Counted from the first letter of the stretch, positions 53,628 to 63,926 are shown. The stretch is 64,000 bases of DNA from Oceanococcus atlanticus (GCF_002088235.1 NZ_AQQV01000005.1:103894-167893); one strand, 5' to 3'. The notes: generated by a model not told the origin, from the letters alone. A program made the numbers and translations.

Positions 53628-54407
53628 GTGCACAGCAAGGAACTGACAGCCGCTCTGGATGCGGCACGCGCCGCCGGCGAGATCATTCGCGGTGCCTACC
53701 GCAAGAACTTCGACGTCACCATCAAAGCCGACGCTAGCCCCGTCACCGAGGTGGATGTGGCGTGCGAGCACCGGATCCGCGAAATTCTGGATGCGGCTTG
53801 CCCCAGCTACGGCTTTTTCGGCGAGGAAACGGGTCAGTACGACATGGATGCCGAAGCCATCTGGCTGATCGATCCACTGGACGGCACCAAGAGCTTCGTG
53901 CGCGGCTACCCGTTCATTTCCACCCAGATCGCCCTGATGCGTGACGGTGAGCTGGTGCTGGGGGTGTCTTCAGCGCCGCTGTTTGATGAGCTGGCCTGGG
54001 CCGAGAAGGGGCGTGGTGCGTTTCTCAATGATGAGGCGCTCAAGGTCAGTGCTATCGACAACTGGCCCAAGGCCACCCTGTCGACCGGCAACATCGCCAG
54101 TCTGACACGCGAGCCGGCGGCATGGTCGGCACTGGGTGAGCTGATTGGCCAGGTGCACAGGATTCGTGGCTACGGCGATTTCTATCACTACCACCTGCTC
54201 TCGGCCGGGCGCATTGATGCGGTGGTCGAGTCAGACGTCAATATTCTCGATATTGCCGCCAATACCGTGATTTTGCGCGAGGCCGGCGGCGTGATCTGCG
54301 ATCTGCGCGGTCAGGATGTGGGGCTGGAAACCACTTCGGTGGTCGCTGCCAACGCGGCCCTGCACGCGGACTTGCTGGGCCGTTTCAGTGGTTGCGGAGT
54401 CGGCTGA
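53628..54407 (+). CDS. inositol monophosphatase family protein (histidinol-phosphatase-like)
   Basis: This 259-residue protein starts with GTG. It has the metal-binding motif EETG (66-69) and the family hallmark WLIDPLDGTKSFVRG (79-93), with ESDVNILDIAANTVILREAGG near the end. Members of this family include HisN-type histidinol-phosphate phosphatase, inositol monophosphatase and CysQ. The length and FVRGYPFISTQIAL suit the HisN-like group. AGGAAA precedes the start. It follows the phosphatase gene by 53 bases and is convergent with the HAD gene. Confidence 0.85.
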   Translation: MHSKELTAALDAARAAGEIIRGAYRKNFDVTIKADASPVTEVDVACEHRIREILDAACPSYGFFGEETGQYDMDAEAIWLIDPLDGTKSFVRGYPFISTQIALMRDGELVLGVSSAPLFDELAWAEKGRGAFLNDEALKVSAIDNWPKATLSTGNIASLTREPAAWSALGELIGQVHRIRGYGDFYHYHLLSAGRIDAVVESDVNILDIAANTVILREAGGVICDLRGQDVGLETTSVVAANAALHADLLGRFSGCGVG

Positions 54408-54409
54408 AT

Positions 54410-55060
54410 TCAGCGCAGGCTGATCTCTGGCCAGCCCTGGCGTTTGGCCAGTGCGCTGAGTTTGGGGCAGGGGTCGACAGCAAAAGCATGATCGGCCCAT
54501 TCCAGCAGCGGCGCATCGTTGATTGAATCGCTGTAGAACCAGGTCTCGCTGGGGGCAGGGCGTTGCTGCAGCCAGACCTGCAGCTTTTCGATTTTGCCGC
54601 CCTGGAAGCAGGGGATGCCGTCGATCTCACCGGTGAAGCGCCCGGCGACAATTTCCCCATCGGTGCCGAGCAGGTGCTCAACCCCGAGCACATCGGCGAT
54701 CGGGCGCGTGATGAAGCTGTTGGTGGCGGTGATGATGACCAGTTCGCGGCCGACCTGGCGATGCTGGTCGAGAAGAGCGCGCGCGCCCGGGGCAATCATC
54801 GGCTCAACCACAGCGCTGACGAATTCGGCGCGCCAGGCCTCGAGCTGCGCCATCTCGAACTGGCCCAGGCGGCCGAGGCTGAAACGGGCGAATGCGCGAA
54901 TATCCAGCTCGCCGGCCTTGTAGTCCTCGTAGAACTGCTGGTTCTGCGCGTCGTAGGTGGCGCCATCGACCACCCCCTTGTCGACCAGAAAACGGCCCCA
55001 GCTGTAGTCGCTGTCGCCTGCCAGCAAGGTGTTGTCGAGGTCGAAAAGTGCCAGTTCCAT
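54410..55060 (-). CDS. HAD-IB family phosphatase (PSP-like)
   Basis: This 216-residue protein has Asp7 and Asp9 in FDLDNT (motif I), the motif II Thr in VIITATNS, a Lys in GGKIEKLQ and the motif IV-type YSDSINDAPLLEWADHAFAVDP. It is of the HAD-IB subgroup containing phosphoserine phosphatase and related enzymes such as those that act on lipid phosphates. The exact substrate is not known. The start at 55060 precedes the motif at once. It is divergent from rppH with 131 bases between. Confidence 0.88.
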   Translation of the reverse strand: MELALFDLDNTLLAGDSDYSWGRFLVDKGVVDGATYDAQNQQFYEDYKAGELDIRAFARFSLGRLGQFEMAQLEAWRAEFVSAVVEPMIAPGARALLDQHRQVGRELVIITATNSFITRPIADVLGVEHLLGTDGEIVAGRFTGEIDGIPCFQGGKIEKLQVWLQQRPAPSETWFYSDSINDAPLLEWADHAFAVDPCPKLSALAKRQGWPEISLR

Positions 55061-55191
55061 GATCTGCGCTGCAGCAAATGAGCGGGCTATTCTGCCTTGG
55101 CTTTGTGACATCTGCATCGCCTGTTCGCGCCGGTTTGGACTTGTGCCGGGCTTGTGGAAGAATGGACCCAGTTCAAAATATTTTTCCACCG

Positions 55192-55677
55192 ATGATCGAC
55201 GCTGATGGTTTTCGTCCTAACGTCGGCATCGTGGTGCTCGGGCCCAACAAGCAGGTGTTGTGGGCCAAACGTGTGGGTCAGGATGCCTGGCAGTTTCCGC
55301 AAGGTGGCATTCAACGCGGCGAAAGCCCCGAAGACGCCCTGTACCGGGAGCTGCACGAAGAGCTTGGCCTGAAGCAACACGATGTTGAGGTGATGGGCTG
55401 TACTCAAGGCTGGCTGCGCTACCGTTTGCCGCTGCGCTATATCCGCCGAAACAAGAAACCCTTGTGCATAGGCCAGAAACAGAAATGGTTTTTGCTGCGC
55501 ATGGTGTGTGATGAATCCAGCGTGCACTTTGCGGCTTGCGACAAGCCGGAATTCGATTCCTGGCGCTGGGTTGACTACTGGTATCCGCCCAACGATGTGA
55601 TCTTCTTCAAGCGTTCGGTTTATCGCCGTGCCTTGCGCCAGCTGGAGCCCCTGCTGGGAGATCAGGCCTGTGCCTGA
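55192..55677 (+). CDS. rppH: RNA pyrophosphohydrolase
   Basis: This 161-residue Nudix enzyme removes pyrophosphate from the 5' end of mRNAs to start decay. It begins [15 protein letters not shown], as does RppH of E. coli, and has the Nudix box [23 protein letters not shown] and the later [10 protein letters not shown] and [10 protein letters not shown] motifs. The ATG at 55192 gives the family N-terminus. No clear ribosome binding site precedes it, while an upstream ATG at 55162 follows GGAAG. It is 98 bases before the bfd start. Confidence 0.96.
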   Translation: MIDADGFRPNVGIVVLGPNKQVLWAKRVGQDAWQFPQGGIQRGESPEDALYRELHEELGLKQHDVEVMGCTQGWLRYRLPLRYIRRNKKPLCIGQKQKWFLLRMVCDESSVHFAACDKPEFDSWRWVDYWYPPNDVIFFKRSVYRRALRQLEPLLGDQACA

Positions 55678-55739
55678 GTCCGCGAGGTCCCGGCGGGGAA
55701 GCGATTGATAATCGCAATGAGAATATTTGTCGAACGCTA

Positions 55740-55771
55740 TTGACAACGATTCGCATTTGGGGTGTTATACG
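55740..55771 (+). promoter_or_regulatory. bfd promoter with a Fur-box-like site
   Basis: TTGACA (55740-55745) and an extended -10 (TG then TATACG at 55766-55771) lie about 20 bases apart, just before bfd. The sequence 55741-55757 read on the minus strand matches 13 of 17 positions of the Fur consensus. It covers the -35, so Fur-iron could block transcription. A further GATAAT-like series lies at 55704-55724. Confidence 0.55.
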
Positions 55772-55775
55772 CCCC

Positions 55776-55979
55776 ATGTATATCTGTGTTTGCCATGCCG
55801 TGAATGAGCGGCGCATCGAACAGGCGGTCGCCGAGGATGGCGTGCGCAGTATCAAGGGCTTGTGCATGGCCACCCGTGCCGGCACCTGCTGCGGCAAATG
55901 TCTGCCTGAAGCCAAGTCCCGCCTGAACGAGGCGCTGGCCCGTCATGTGCCTATGGCGAGCGCTGAACGCGTTGCCTGA
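55776..55979 (+). CDS. bfd: bacterioferritin-associated ferredoxin
   Basis: This 67-residue [2Fe-2S] protein has Cys4 and Cys6 at the start (MYICVC) and Cys39-x-x-Cys42 in TCCGKC. It resembles Bfd, which docks on bacterioferritin and passes electrons to release stored iron. Cys38 is an extra. The gene is 98 bases after rppH and has its own iron-type promoter. Bacterioferritin follows 120 bases on, so the two work together, although the gap means bfr may also have its own promoter. Confidence 0.93.
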   Translation: MYICVCHAVNERRIEQAVAEDGVRSIKGLCMATRAGTCCGKCLPEAKSRLNEALARHVPMASAERVA

Positions 55980-56099
55980 TGCGAATCGATCTGATTTGCG
56001 CTACTAATAAAAATCACCCTAAAATCAGTTATTTACATTGATATCGTGGGGCTGGTCTGCTAGCCTTGCGGCCTGTTCAATTGCAGGGTGGGTTGAGTC

Positions 56100-56564
56100 A
56101 TGAAAGGCGACGCCAAGGTTATCGAGCACCTGAACAAGGCGCTTAAAGCGGAGCTGACCGCGATCAATCAGTATTTTCTTCATGCGCGGATGTACAAGAA
56201 CTGGGGTTTCGAGACCCTGGCCAAGCATGAATACGAAGAATCCATCGATGAGATGAAGCATGCGGATGCGCTGATCGAGCGCATCCTGATGCTGGATGGC
56301 CTGCCCAACCTTCAGGATCTGGGGCGCCTGCGCATCGGTGAAGATGTGGAGGAGTGCCTACGTGCCGATCTGGCGCTGGAGCTGGATGCACACCCGATGT
56401 ACAAGGAAGCGATTGGCTATTGCGAGTCGGTGGGTGACTACGTCACGCGCGAGATTTTTGTGCGCATTCAGGAAAGTGAAGAAGAGCACATCGACTGGCT
56501 GGAAACTCAGCTTGATGTGCTGGGCAAGGTCGGGATCCAGAATTACCTGCAAAGCCAGATGTAA
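56100..56564 (+). CDS. bfr: bacterioferritin
   Basis: This 154-residue protein forms the 24-subunit iron-storage shell with heme. Ferroxidase ligands are visible as Glu18, Glu51, His54, Glu94, Glu127 and His130, and the heme ligand is Met52. [26 protein letters not shown] is the family's opening (residues in part). Length is normal. The gene comes after bfd and is followed by a good terminator. Confidence 0.97.
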   Translation: MKGDAKVIEHLNKALKAELTAINQYFLHARMYKNWGFETLAKHEYEESIDEMKHADALIERILMLDGLPNLQDLGRLRIGEDVEECLRADLALELDAHPMYKEAIGYCESVGDYVTREIFVRIQESEEEHIDWLETQLDVLGKVGIQNYLQSQM

Positions 56565-56582
56565 TTCAGCCCAGAGGGCTGC

Positions 56583-56617
56583 AAGCCGCGCCAGTGCTGA
56601 ACTCGCGCGGCTTTTTT
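56583..56617 (+). terminator. terminator of bfr
   Basis: A nine-base stem (56583-56591 with 56605-56613) with a 13-base loop is followed by a T run. It lies 18 bases after the bfr stop, before the convergent hemJ gene. Confidence 0.75.
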
Positions 56618-56629
56618 ATGCCCGCTCTG

Positions 56630-57052
56630 CTAGAACGGCTTGACCACCGCCAGCAGCACGATGGCAATGAGCAGAACCGATGGCGCTTCGTTGAACAGGC
56701 GGTAGAACTTTGCGCTGCGGGTGTTGCGGTTGTCGCGGAAGGTTTTGACGAAGCGGCTGCACAGGTGGTGATAAACCAACAGCAGCGCCACTAAGGTCAG
56801 CTTGGCATGAAACCAGCCGCTGCCGGTCAGCAGGCCCATGCGCCAGCCGGCCAGCAGCCAGATTCCGAACAGCAGGCTCAGCGCGCCGCCGATGTGGGTC
56901 ATGATCATGAGTCTGCGTTCCATGATCTTGAAGCGCTCATCGCTGAGCGTGTCCTGGGTATCCGCGTGGTACACAAACAGACGCGGCAGATAAAACAGGC
57001 CGGCAAACCAGGTGACGACAAAGATGATGTGAAAGGCTTTGATCCAGAGCAT
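56630..57052 (-). CDS. hemJ: protoporphyrinogen oxidase HemJ
   Basis: This 140-residue membrane protein has four or so hydrophobic helices. The opening KAFHIIFVVTWFAGLFYLPRLFVYH holds His8, needed by HemJ, and FHAKL near residue 82 supplies the conserved Lys. HemJ oxidises protoporphyrinogen IX in heme synthesis in bacteria that lack HemG or HemY. Whether other forms exist elsewhere in this genome cannot be known. It is close to bfd and bfr, making an iron and heme cluster, and lies four bases after the ClC gene in the same direction. Confidence 0.92.
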   Translation of the reverse strand: MLWIKAFHIIFVVTWFAGLFYLPRLFVYHADTQDTLSDERFKIMERRLMIMTHIGGALSLLFGIWLLAGWRMGLLTGSGWFHAKLTLVALLLVYHHLCSRFVKTFRDNRNTRSAKFYRLFNEAPSVLLIAIVLLAVVKPF

Positions 57053-57056
57053 GGGG

Positions 57057-58820
57057 TCAGGTCCTGTAGGCCTTGTCGATGGCCTTGCGGGTGAGAATGC
57101 CGTAAATCACGGTCGGGTCGTTGCGTGTGGTGCGTTCGACATACAGGGCTTCCACCCCGCTGCTGTCAAAGGTTTCGCTGGCCTCCTGCAGCGAGGCGCG
57201 CAGCGGCACCGGGGCGCATTGGCGGCGATCGCCGGGAATCTTGGCCAGGTTGATCAGGCGCGGCTCCTCGTTATCGTCGTCCTCCTCGCTGGCCACCGTC
57301 ACGGCGTATTGAACATCGGCTGCACCAATGACAAAAGCGGGTGATTTTTCGGGCCGTACCAATAGCCAATCCGGTTTTCCGCGCAGAAGATCGCGGGCCT
57401 GATCCAGTGTCAGGCTTTCTTCGCTGACCGCAAAATTGCGGTTCATCGTGGGTATCACACTGAGCCGGCGCAAAGAGCGTGACACCGGGTCGTTGCGGTA
57501 ATCGAGCCCGCGGTTCTTGAGCAGCAGCGAGACGATCGATTCGCCGTGGTTGGTCTCGCGGCAGACCAGCACGGCCGTAATGACGGTGATCATGGCGGCG
57601 AAGACCATGTCGGTGCGGCCGGACAGTTCCAGAATCACGATCAGCGCGGTCAGCGGTGCTTGCAGTACGGCGCCGAACATCGCACCTAGGCCGAGCAGGG
57701 CAAACAGAGCGACCTGCTCGGCAGGCAGGCCGGTGGCCTGGGCGCTGAGGTGCCCCAGCGCGCTGCCCAGGCAGGCACCCACCAGCATGCAGGGCATGAT
57801 GATGCCGCCCGGAATTGCGGTGGCAATGGCCAGGCTGGAGCAGATCAGGACGATGCCGCCGAGTATCAGTGAGGTCGACAGCGGCATGTCGCCGGCCAGC
57901 GCCTGATTGATGTTGATGAAACCATCCACGCTGGTCAGCGGTAAAGCCATGGCAAAAAGCGCCGTGATCAGGCCTGTCGCGCTCATATTGATCCAGGTCG
58001 GGATGTCCCTGGCGCGGACTGTCAGCCAGGCAATGGCGCGTTGATAGTAGGTTGCGATCAGGCCCAGCGTGGCGCCGACGGCGAGCAGGATGGGCAGCTG
58101 GCTGAGCGATTCGATCTCGGCCACGCTGACACTGAGTGTGGGGTGTGCGGTGAGCCACAGATGAGCCACGGCATTGGCGCTGACCGCGGCGACAATGGTC
58201 GGTGCCAGGCCCAGCACCGAGTATTCCATGATGATCACTTCCATGGTGAAAATCACGCCGGCCAGAGGGGTGTTGAACGATGCCGAAATGCCGGCAGCGG
58301 CGCCGCAGCCGACCAGCGCGCGCACCGTGCTGTGGGGTAGCTCCAGGTATTTGCCGATCATGCTCCCGCCCGAGGCGCCCAGATGCATGGCCGCCCCTTC
58401 TCGACCAACCACTTGACCGGAGCCGGCTGCGATTACGGTGCCCAGAAAATTGGCCCAGGCGTTGCGAGTGGGCAGCTGTCCCTGGTGGTGCATGAGGCGT
58501 TCAACAATATGTACCAGGCCGGTGTGGCGATGGCGCGCCTTGACGAACTGGAAAATCAGCCCGACCAGCAGCGCGCCGAGTATGCTGGCCCAGAATTGCG
58601 TCGGCAGCTGCGGCAGGCTTTGCATGCTGAATACGCCGGGCTGCTCAAACAGCCAGCGGGCGAAGTCGATCAGGTGGTGCAATGCGGAAATCGCCAGCCC
58701 GGCCAGCAGGCCGCAGACGCAGCCCAGCAAGGACAGCGCGAGAATGCCCGGTTGCGCGGTGACGGGGAACATCATTCGCAGGGGAGAGGTCCAACGCCAT
58801 CCTTTCATCCCTGTACCCAT
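57057..58820 (-). CDS. ClC-family chloride channel or transporter with CBS domains
   Basis: This 587-residue membrane protein has about 10-12 hydrophobic segments and a C-terminal CBS-domain pair (from about 455). The gating Glu141 lies in GREGAAMHLG, where most ClC proteins have GREGP. The usual GSGIP loop upstream is replaced by HTGLVHIVERL near residue 100. Chloride/proton antiport is possible but the ion specificity is uncertain. The start at 58820 leaves only 34 bases to argC, and an ATG at 58808 is possible. It runs with hemJ. Confidence 0.85.
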   Translation of the reverse strand: MGTGMKGWRWTSPLRMMFPVTAQPGILALSLLGCVCGLLAGLAISALHHLIDFARWLFEQPGVFSMQSLPQLPTQFWASILGALLVGLIFQFVKARHRHTGLVHIVERLMHHQGQLPTRNAWANFLGTVIAAGSGQVVGREGAAMHLGASGGSMIGKYLELPHSTVRALVGCGAAAGISASFNTPLAGVIFTMEVIIMEYSVLGLAPTIVAAVSANAVAHLWLTAHPTLSVSVAEIESLSQLPILLAVGATLGLIATYYQRAIAWLTVRARDIPTWINMSATGLITALFAMALPLTSVDGFININQALAGDMPLSTSLILGGIVLICSSLAIATAIPGGIIMPCMLVGACLGSALGHLSAQATGLPAEQVALFALLGLGAMFGAVLQAPLTALIVILELSGRTDMVFAAMITVITAVLVCRETNHGESIVSLLLKNRGLDYRNDPVSRSLRRLSVIPTMNRNFAVSEESLTLDQARDLLRGKPDWLLVRPEKSPAFVIGAADVQYAVTVASEEDDDNEEPRLINLAKIPGDRRQCAPVPLRASLQEASETFDSSGVEALYVERTTRNDPTVIYGILTRKAIDKAYRT

Positions 58821-58854
58821 GCTAATCTGACGAGTTTTCCCGACCTTGAAGTTT

Positions 58855-59892
58855 ATGTCTGACCAATTGCGTGTCGCGATCGTGGGTGGAACCGGTTACA
58901 CCGGTGCCGAGTTGCTGCGTCTGCTTGCGGTGCATCCGCAAGCCGAAGTGGTGGCCGTGACCTCGCGACAAGAATCCGGTCGACCGGTTGCAGACGTGTT
59001 CCCCAATCTGCGGGGACATTATGCACTGTCCTTCAGCGAGCCTGACATGGAAGCGCTGGCGCAACAGTCCGATGTGGTGTTTTTCGCCACCCCGCATGGC
59101 GCGGCGATGTCCGGTGTGGCCGAGTTGCTGCGTCGTGACGCGCGCGTTATCGACCTGTCGGCAGACTTTCGCTTGCGTGATCAGGCGGTGTGGGAGCAGT
59201 GGTACGGTCAAACTCATACAGCGCCCGAGTACCTCGATGAAGCGGTGTATGGTTTGCCTGAGCTCAATGCCGCATCGCTGGCTCAGGCGCGCCTGGTGGC
59301 CTGCCCGGGGTGTTACCCGACTGCGGTTGAGCTGGCCCTGATGCCGCTGCTTAAAGCCGGTGTTGTTGCATCTCGCGGGATCATTGCTGACGCCAAGTCG
59401 GGTGTCTCCGGTGCCGGTCGGCAGGCCAAGTTGGGGATGCTGTTCTGTGAGACGGCGGACAGTTTTGCGCCGTACGCCAGTGCCGGGCATCGCCATCAGC
59501 CGGAGATCGACCAGATCTTGAGCGAGATGGCCGGGACGCCAGTGCAGTGCCTGTTCCAGCCGCATCTGACCCCGCAGGTGCGCGGCATTGAGGCCAGCAT
59601 TTATGCGCCGCTGGTGGATCAACAGGCCGACCTTCAGGCGCTGTTTGAGGCGGCTTATGCAGACGCTCCGTTTGTCGACGTGATGCCGCCCGGTAGCCAT
59701 CCGCAGACGCGCAGCGTGCGTGGTTCCAACATGGCACGTCTTGCGGTAACACAGCGCGGCGATACTGCCGTGGTGTTCAGCGTTATCGACAATTTGGCAC
59801 GCGGTTCCTCGGCTCAAGCCATCCAGTGCATGAACATCATGTTTGGTCTGGATCAGGCCGTTGGCCTCAACGCGCCGGCGATGCTGCCGTGA
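58855..59892 (+). CDS. argC: N-acetyl-gamma-glutamyl-phosphate reductase
   Basis: This 345-residue enzyme reduces N-acetylglutamyl phosphate, the step after ArgB in arginine synthesis. The NADPH motif [14 protein letters not shown] (11-24) and catalytic Cys153 in ACPGCYPT are visible, as is the His in [10 protein letters not shown]. Length is normal. The ATG at 58855 is preferred over a TTG nine bases earlier. It is divergent from the ClC gene with a short gap. Its stop overlaps the next start (GTGA), so the two are co-translated. Confidence 0.96.
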   Translation: MSDQLRVAIVGGTGYTGAELLRLLAVHPQAEVVAVTSRQESGRPVADVFPNLRGHYALSFSEPDMEALAQQSDVVFFATPHGAAMSGVAELLRRDARVIDLSADFRLRDQAVWEQWYGQTHTAPEYLDEAVYGLPELNAASLAQARLVACPGCYPTAVELALMPLLKAGVVASRGIIADAKSGVSGAGRQAKLGMLFCETADSFAPYASAGHRHQPEIDQILSEMAGTPVQCLFQPHLTPQVRGIEASIYAPLVDQQADLQALFEAAYADAPFVDVMPPGSHPQTRSVRGSNMARLAVTQRGDTAVVFSVIDNLARGSSAQAIQCMNIMFGLDQAVGLNAPAMLP

Positions 59893-60617
59893 CGGTATCC
59901 AGTCCCGGGCGTCGCGCACGTCTGCTGCGTTACGCGACCGTCGCGCTGGCCGGGGCGGTCGCGGGTGGTTTGCTCACCTACGGCGTCATGCCGGAATCAT
60001 TTGATGATGCCGTGCCTGAAGAGTTGGTTGGTGCCGACTGCCCGGCTCAGCTCAGCGCATTGCAGCGTCAGCGCCGTCAGCTCAGCGAAGAGCTGGCCTA
60101 CGTGAAGCAGTCGGTTATCGTCGAGCAGGAAGCCTGTTTCGAGTTGCGCGACAGTCTCAGCGAGCAGGTTGCCGAGGTTGGCAAGCTGAATGAACAGCTC
60201 GCGTTTTACCGCGGTATCGTGGCACCCGAACAAAATCTGGCGGGTGTGCGTATACACAAGGCAGAGATCATGCCGCTGTATGGGCGCGACTATCAGTTTC
60301 GTCTGACCTTGCTGCAGCCAGTACGGCAGTCATCAGATGCCAAGGGCATGCTGAAGTTGCATCTGGAAGGGCTGAAGAAAGACGTGATGCTGGCTTTGCC
60401 GCTGCGTGACATCGCGCTCGGTGAGAAAACGCCGGCTTTGTATGAGTTTCGCTATTATGTCGAGGTATTTGGCCAGTTTCGCCTCCCGTCTGATTATCGG
60501 CCCTTGAGATTGGTCGCCGAGGCCATACCTGAAGAGCGAGGGCTGAAACCGGTCAGCCAAACCTTTGTCTGGGCGGAAATTCTCAAGCCCGAGGCCGCTG
60601 AAGAGAGCAACCCATGA
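59889..60617 (+). CDS. membrane-anchored coiled-coil protein, DUF6776-like
   Basis: This 242-residue protein starts with GTG, has one N-terminal membrane segment (about 15-32), a coiled coil (about 55-110, [18 protein letters not shown]) and a beta-rich C-terminal domain ([15 protein letters not shown]). It resembles DUF6776, of unknown function. It sits between argC (four-base overlap) and erpA (four-base overlap), a pattern seen in some gammaproteobacteria. The role is not known. The coupling with an Fe-S protein gene suggests a conserved chain only. Confidence 0.78.
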   Translation: MTVSSPGRRARLLRYATVALAGAVAGGLLTYGVMPESFDDAVPEELVGADCPAQLSALQRQRRQLSEELAYVKQSVIVEQEACFELRDSLSEQVAEVGKLNEQLAFYRGIVAPEQNLAGVRIHKAEIMPLYGRDYQFRLTLLQPVRQSSDAKGMLKLHLEGLKKDVMLALPLRDIALGEKTPALYEFRYYVEVFGQFRLPSDYRPLRLVAEAIPEERGLKPVSQTFVWAEILKPEAAEESNP

Positions 60618-60949
60618 GCGAAAATCTTCTCGTATTCACAGATTCCGCCGCGCTGAAAGTCAAAGCCTTGATGGAAGATGAGGGAAACCCCAATCTGAAG
60701 CTGCGTGTCTTCGTTTCTGGTGGGGGCTGTTCAGGCTTTCAGTACGGTTTCACCTTCGATGAAAATCAGGGCGAAGGCGATACGCGGGTCGAAAAGCAGG
60801 GGGTTTCTCTGCTGATTGACCCCATGAGCTACCAGTATCTTGAAGGTGCTGAAATTGACTACAAGGATGACGTCAACGGGGCGCAGTTTGTGATCCGCAA
60901 CCCCAATGCGACAACCACCTGCGGCTGCGGCTCGTCTTTCTCTGTCTAA
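60614..60949 (+). CDS. erpA: iron-sulfur cluster insertion protein ErpA
   Basis: This 111-residue A-type carrier has the three conserved cysteines Cys39, Cys103 and Cys105 (GGGCSGFQY and [11 protein letters not shown]). It passes Fe-S clusters to target enzymes such as those of isoprenoid synthesis. Length and N-terminus match ErpA and not IscA. The ATG overlaps the DUF6776 gene stop. The stop overlaps the end of the convergent M23 peptidase gene by four bases. Confidence 0.95.
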   Translation: MSENLLVFTDSAALKVKALMEDEGNPNLKLRVFVSGGGCSGFQYGFTFDENQGEGDTRVEKQGVSLLIDPMSYQYLEGAEIDYKDDVNGAQFVIRNPNATTTCGCGSSFSV

Positions 60950-62445
60950 GGCTGAGAGACGTTCTCGCTGGCGCTGGCCACCAATGCGCTGTTGGTTGGC
61001 GCAAAGTCATCAAGCTTGGCTAGCAGTGTTGCAGTTTGGCCCTGAAAGCGCTCCATTTCGGCTTTGGCAATCGGTGGTGCGCTGGGCAGTTTGACCCGCA
61101 GCGGGTCGACGTGTTTGCCGCCAACCAGAAATTCGTAATGCAAATGCGGTCCGGTCGCCAGTCCGGACATGCCGACATAGGCGATCGTGTCACCCTGGCT
61201 GACGCTAACTCCTTTACGAATGCCTCGGCGGAACGCGTTGAGGTGTGCGTATAGCGTTTGGTACTTGCCAGCGTGCTGCAGGATGACAACGCGTCCGTAG
61301 CCGCCTTTGTTGCCTGCGAAGACGACTTTACCGGCGCCTGCGGCTTTGATCGGGGTGCCGCGTGGGGCCGCATAGTCCACGCCCTTGTGGGCGCGAATCG
61401 TGTTGAGGATCGGGTGTTTGCGCCCCATTGAGAAGCGCGAGCTGATGCGGGTGAAATCAACCGGTGAGCGCAGAAACGCTTTTTTCATCGGTTTGCCATC
61501 CGGGGCGTAGTAGGCGGCGCGCTCATCGCTGTCGATGTAACGCACGGCACGCAAGGCCTGCCCGCGGTTGGTGAATTCAGCCGCAAGTATGTTGCCCTCT
61601 TTGAGCAGCTTGCCGTCGCGGTAAAGCTCTTCGTAAATCACGCGAAACCGATCGCCGGCGCGGATATCCAGGGCGAAGTCGACATCCCAGGCAAAAATAT
61701 CGGTCAGCTCCATGGTGAGCCGATCAGACAGCCCCGCAGATTTGGCCGAGAGGAACAATGAGTTTTCGATAACCCCTTCGACGGCGACCTCGCGGACACT
61801 GAGATCATCAACCAGCAGAGATTGCTCGTATTGGCCGTCTTCATCACGGCGAATGCGCAAGGTTTTGGTGTCATTGATGCGCATGTCCAGTGCGGCCACG
61901 CGCTGCTCATCATCCAGCCCCAGCATTAGCTTATCGCCAGGGCGCAAGCGCAACAGACGTTTGGCATCACCGTCTAGCTTGGCGAGCGCCATCCAGTCGA
62001 TGGGTTTGAGCCCGTTGCGGTCAAATAATATCGACAGTGAATCGCCGTTTCGCACGACCAGTTCGCGGCTTTCAAGCCGAACAAGCTGCGCTTCGTCCTG
62101 GGGCTCTAGTGGGGCGGCGGGTGGTTGCGCTGCGAGATCCAGGAGTGCGGCGTTGCTGCGTTCGGTGTCTTCAAGGGCTGCGCTAGGGGGCGCGATTGCG
62201 GCCTGCGCACTTGAGATGGGGGCGATATCGTCGAGCAGCGAACGTGCTTCATGAGTGCGCGGGACGAGGGCGATGTCATCCTGGGCGGATGTTGCGCTCG
62301 CAAGCGCTTCTGGCGCGGGCTCGTCGTTGCGATCGCCAGCCAGATAGAATGCTAAAGCAAAAAGACCTGCGCCGATGGCCAGCTTGGGCGCGAGTCGCGC
62401 CGAGGCCGGAGTGTCGGGCTCCGTTACAATATAGTCAGATTTCAT
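60946..62445 (-). CDS. M23-family peptidoglycan endopeptidase (MepM-like)
   Basis: This 499-residue protein has an N-terminal membrane anchor (about 20-38) and OapA/LysM-like periplasmic domains ([17 protein letters not shown]). The C-terminal LytM domain has the zinc ligands in [14 protein letters not shown] and [12 protein letters not shown]. The layout matches E. coli MepM, which cuts D,D-cross-links to open the wall for growth. GGGCGAG lies before the ATG at 62445. It is divergent from tyrS with 158 bases between. Confidence 0.92.
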   Translation of the reverse strand: MKSDYIVTEPDTPASARLAPKLAIGAGLFALAFYLAGDRNDEPAPEALASATSAQDDIALVPRTHEARSLLDDIAPISSAQAAIAPPSAALEDTERSNAALLDLAAQPPAAPLEPQDEAQLVRLESRELVVRNGDSLSILFDRNGLKPIDWMALAKLDGDAKRLLRLRPGDKLMLGLDDEQRVAALDMRINDTKTLRIRRDEDGQYEQSLLVDDLSVREVAVEGVIENSLFLSAKSAGLSDRLTMELTDIFAWDVDFALDIRAGDRFRVIYEELYRDGKLLKEGNILAAEFTNRGQALRAVRYIDSDERAAYYAPDGKPMKKAFLRSPVDFTRISSRFSMGRKHPILNTIRAHKGVDYAAPRGTPIKAAGAGKVVFAGNKGGYGRVVILQHAGKYQTLYAHLNAFRRGIRKGVSVSQGDTIAYVGMSGLATGPHLHYEFLVGGKHVDPLRVKLPSAPPIAKAEMERFQGQTATLLAKLDDFAPTNSALVASASENVSQP

Positions 62446-62603
62446 TACTGCTCGCCCCCAATACCCATGTGTACCCATATGCAGGTATTGGGACTGCAGC
62501 ATACTTGAAGGTATCGCCTGAGGCTAGTGTTTTCATAGAGATACAGCCGGTTGCTTCAGCGCGATGGAAACAAATCGCCCTAACCATAGATAAAAGCTGA
62601 CGA

Positions 62604-63815
62604 ATGAATTTGGAAACGGCAGTGGCCGAACTTGCCCGCGGTGTTGCGGAACTGATTCCGGAAAGTGGCCTGCACGCATTATTAAAGACGGCGGCCAAGG
62701 AGAATCGTTCCCTGGTTGTTAAGGCTGGTTTTGACCCGACCGCGCCAGATCTTCATCTCGGGCACACTGTGTTGCTCAACAAAATGCGTCAGTTTCAGGA
62801 GCGTGGCCACGATGTGGTGTTCCTGATCGGGGATTTCACCGGGCGTATCGGTGATCCCACCGGCAAGAATGTAACGCGCAAGCCGCTGACAGAAGAACAG
62901 GTGCAGGCCAACGCTCGCACCTACGCCGAGCAGATATATAAGGTCCTGGATCGCGATAAGACGCGCATCGAGTTCAACTCCAAGTGGCTGGGCAGTATGA
63001 GTGCCAGCGACACCATCAAGCTGGCAGCTCAGTTCACGGTGGCTCGCATGCTGGAGCGCGACGACTTCGATAAACGCTACAAAGCTGGCCAGCCCATCGC
63101 AATCCACGAGTTCCTGTACCCGCTGATGCAGGGGCAGGACTCGGTCGCGCTCAAAGCCGATATTGAGCTGGGCGGCACGGACCAGAAATTCAATTTGCTG
63201 GTGGGGCGCCATCTGCAGGGGCAGGCTGGTCAGGCCCAGCAGGTGGTGATCACCATGCCGATTCTGGAGGGGCTTGATGGTGTCCAGAAGATGTCGAAGT
63301 CATTGGGCAATTACATCGGTATCAATGAGCCGCCGGATGAGATGTTTGGCAAGTTGATGTCGATATCCGACGACCTCATGTGGCGTTACTACGAACTGTT
63401 GAGCTTTGAATCTCTGGATGAGGTAGAGCGACGACGGGCTGCGGTGAACGATGGCAGTTTGCACCCCAAGCAGGCCAAGATGGACTTGTCGGAAGAAATT
63501 ACCGCGCGCTTTCATGGCCCAGATGCGGGTGTGCAAGCTCGCCAGGCATTTGATCGCCGTTTTGCCCAGGGCGAGTTGCCCGAAGACATCGATGAAATTG
63601 AGATCGCTGTAGATAGTGAGGGTATGGGGTTGGCCCACCTTTTGCGCGCCATGGGCTTGGTGTCCAGCACCTCTGAGGCGATGCGTATGCTCAAGCAGGG
63701 CGCGGTTAAACTTGATCAGGAGCGGGTGACCGACCCCAAGCAGGTGTTCTTGCCCGGGCGGAGCGTTTTATTGCAGGTGGGTAAGCGGCGCATTGCGCGC
63801 GGTCATTTGGTTTGA
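62604..63815 (+). CDS. tyrS: tyrosyl-tRNA synthetase
   Basis: This 403-residue class I synthetase has HLGH (51-54) and KMSKS (229-233), with a C-terminal S4 RNA-binding domain ([20 protein letters not shown]). It belongs to the TyrRZ group common in pseudomonads. The enzyme charges tRNA-Tyr. The M23 peptidase gene diverges upstream, an arrangement also seen in other gammaproteobacteria. It is followed by the rRNA operon promoter region. Confidence 0.97.
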   Translation: MNLETAVAELARGVAELIPESGLHALLKTAAKENRSLVVKAGFDPTAPDLHLGHTVLLNKMRQFQERGHDVVFLIGDFTGRIGDPTGKNVTRKPLTEEQVQANARTYAEQIYKVLDRDKTRIEFNSKWLGSMSASDTIKLAAQFTVARMLERDDFDKRYKAGQPIAIHEFLYPLMQGQDSVALKADIELGGTDQKFNLLVGRHLQGQAGQAQQVVITMPILEGLDGVQKMSKSLGNYIGINEPPDEMFGKLMSISDDLMWRYYELLSFESLDEVERRRAAVNDGSLHPKQAKMDLSEEITARFHGPDAGVQARQAFDRRFAQGELPEDIDEIEIAVDSEGMGLAHLLRAMGLVSSTSEAMRMLKQGAVKLDQERVTDPKQVFLPGRSVLLQVGKRRIARGHLV

Positions 63816-63878
63816 TGCCGCTCGGCGCGAGCTAAGCCTTTGATTTGCATGAGGCTGAAAAAAAAATGAAACAAACAG

Positions 63879-63906
63879 TTGACGCCTCAGAGGGGGCGTG
63901 TATCAT
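63879..63906 (+). promoter_or_regulatory. rRNA operon promoter
   Basis: TTGACG (-35, 63879-63884) and TATCAT (-10, 63901-63906) are 16 bases apart. An A-rich stretch upstream (near 63857-63873) resembles an UP element, and the discriminator is GC-rich (CGCCTCCC), as in growth-rate-controlled rrn promoters. Confidence 0.8.
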
Positions 63907-63926
63907 ACGCCTCCCTTGACGAGCAG

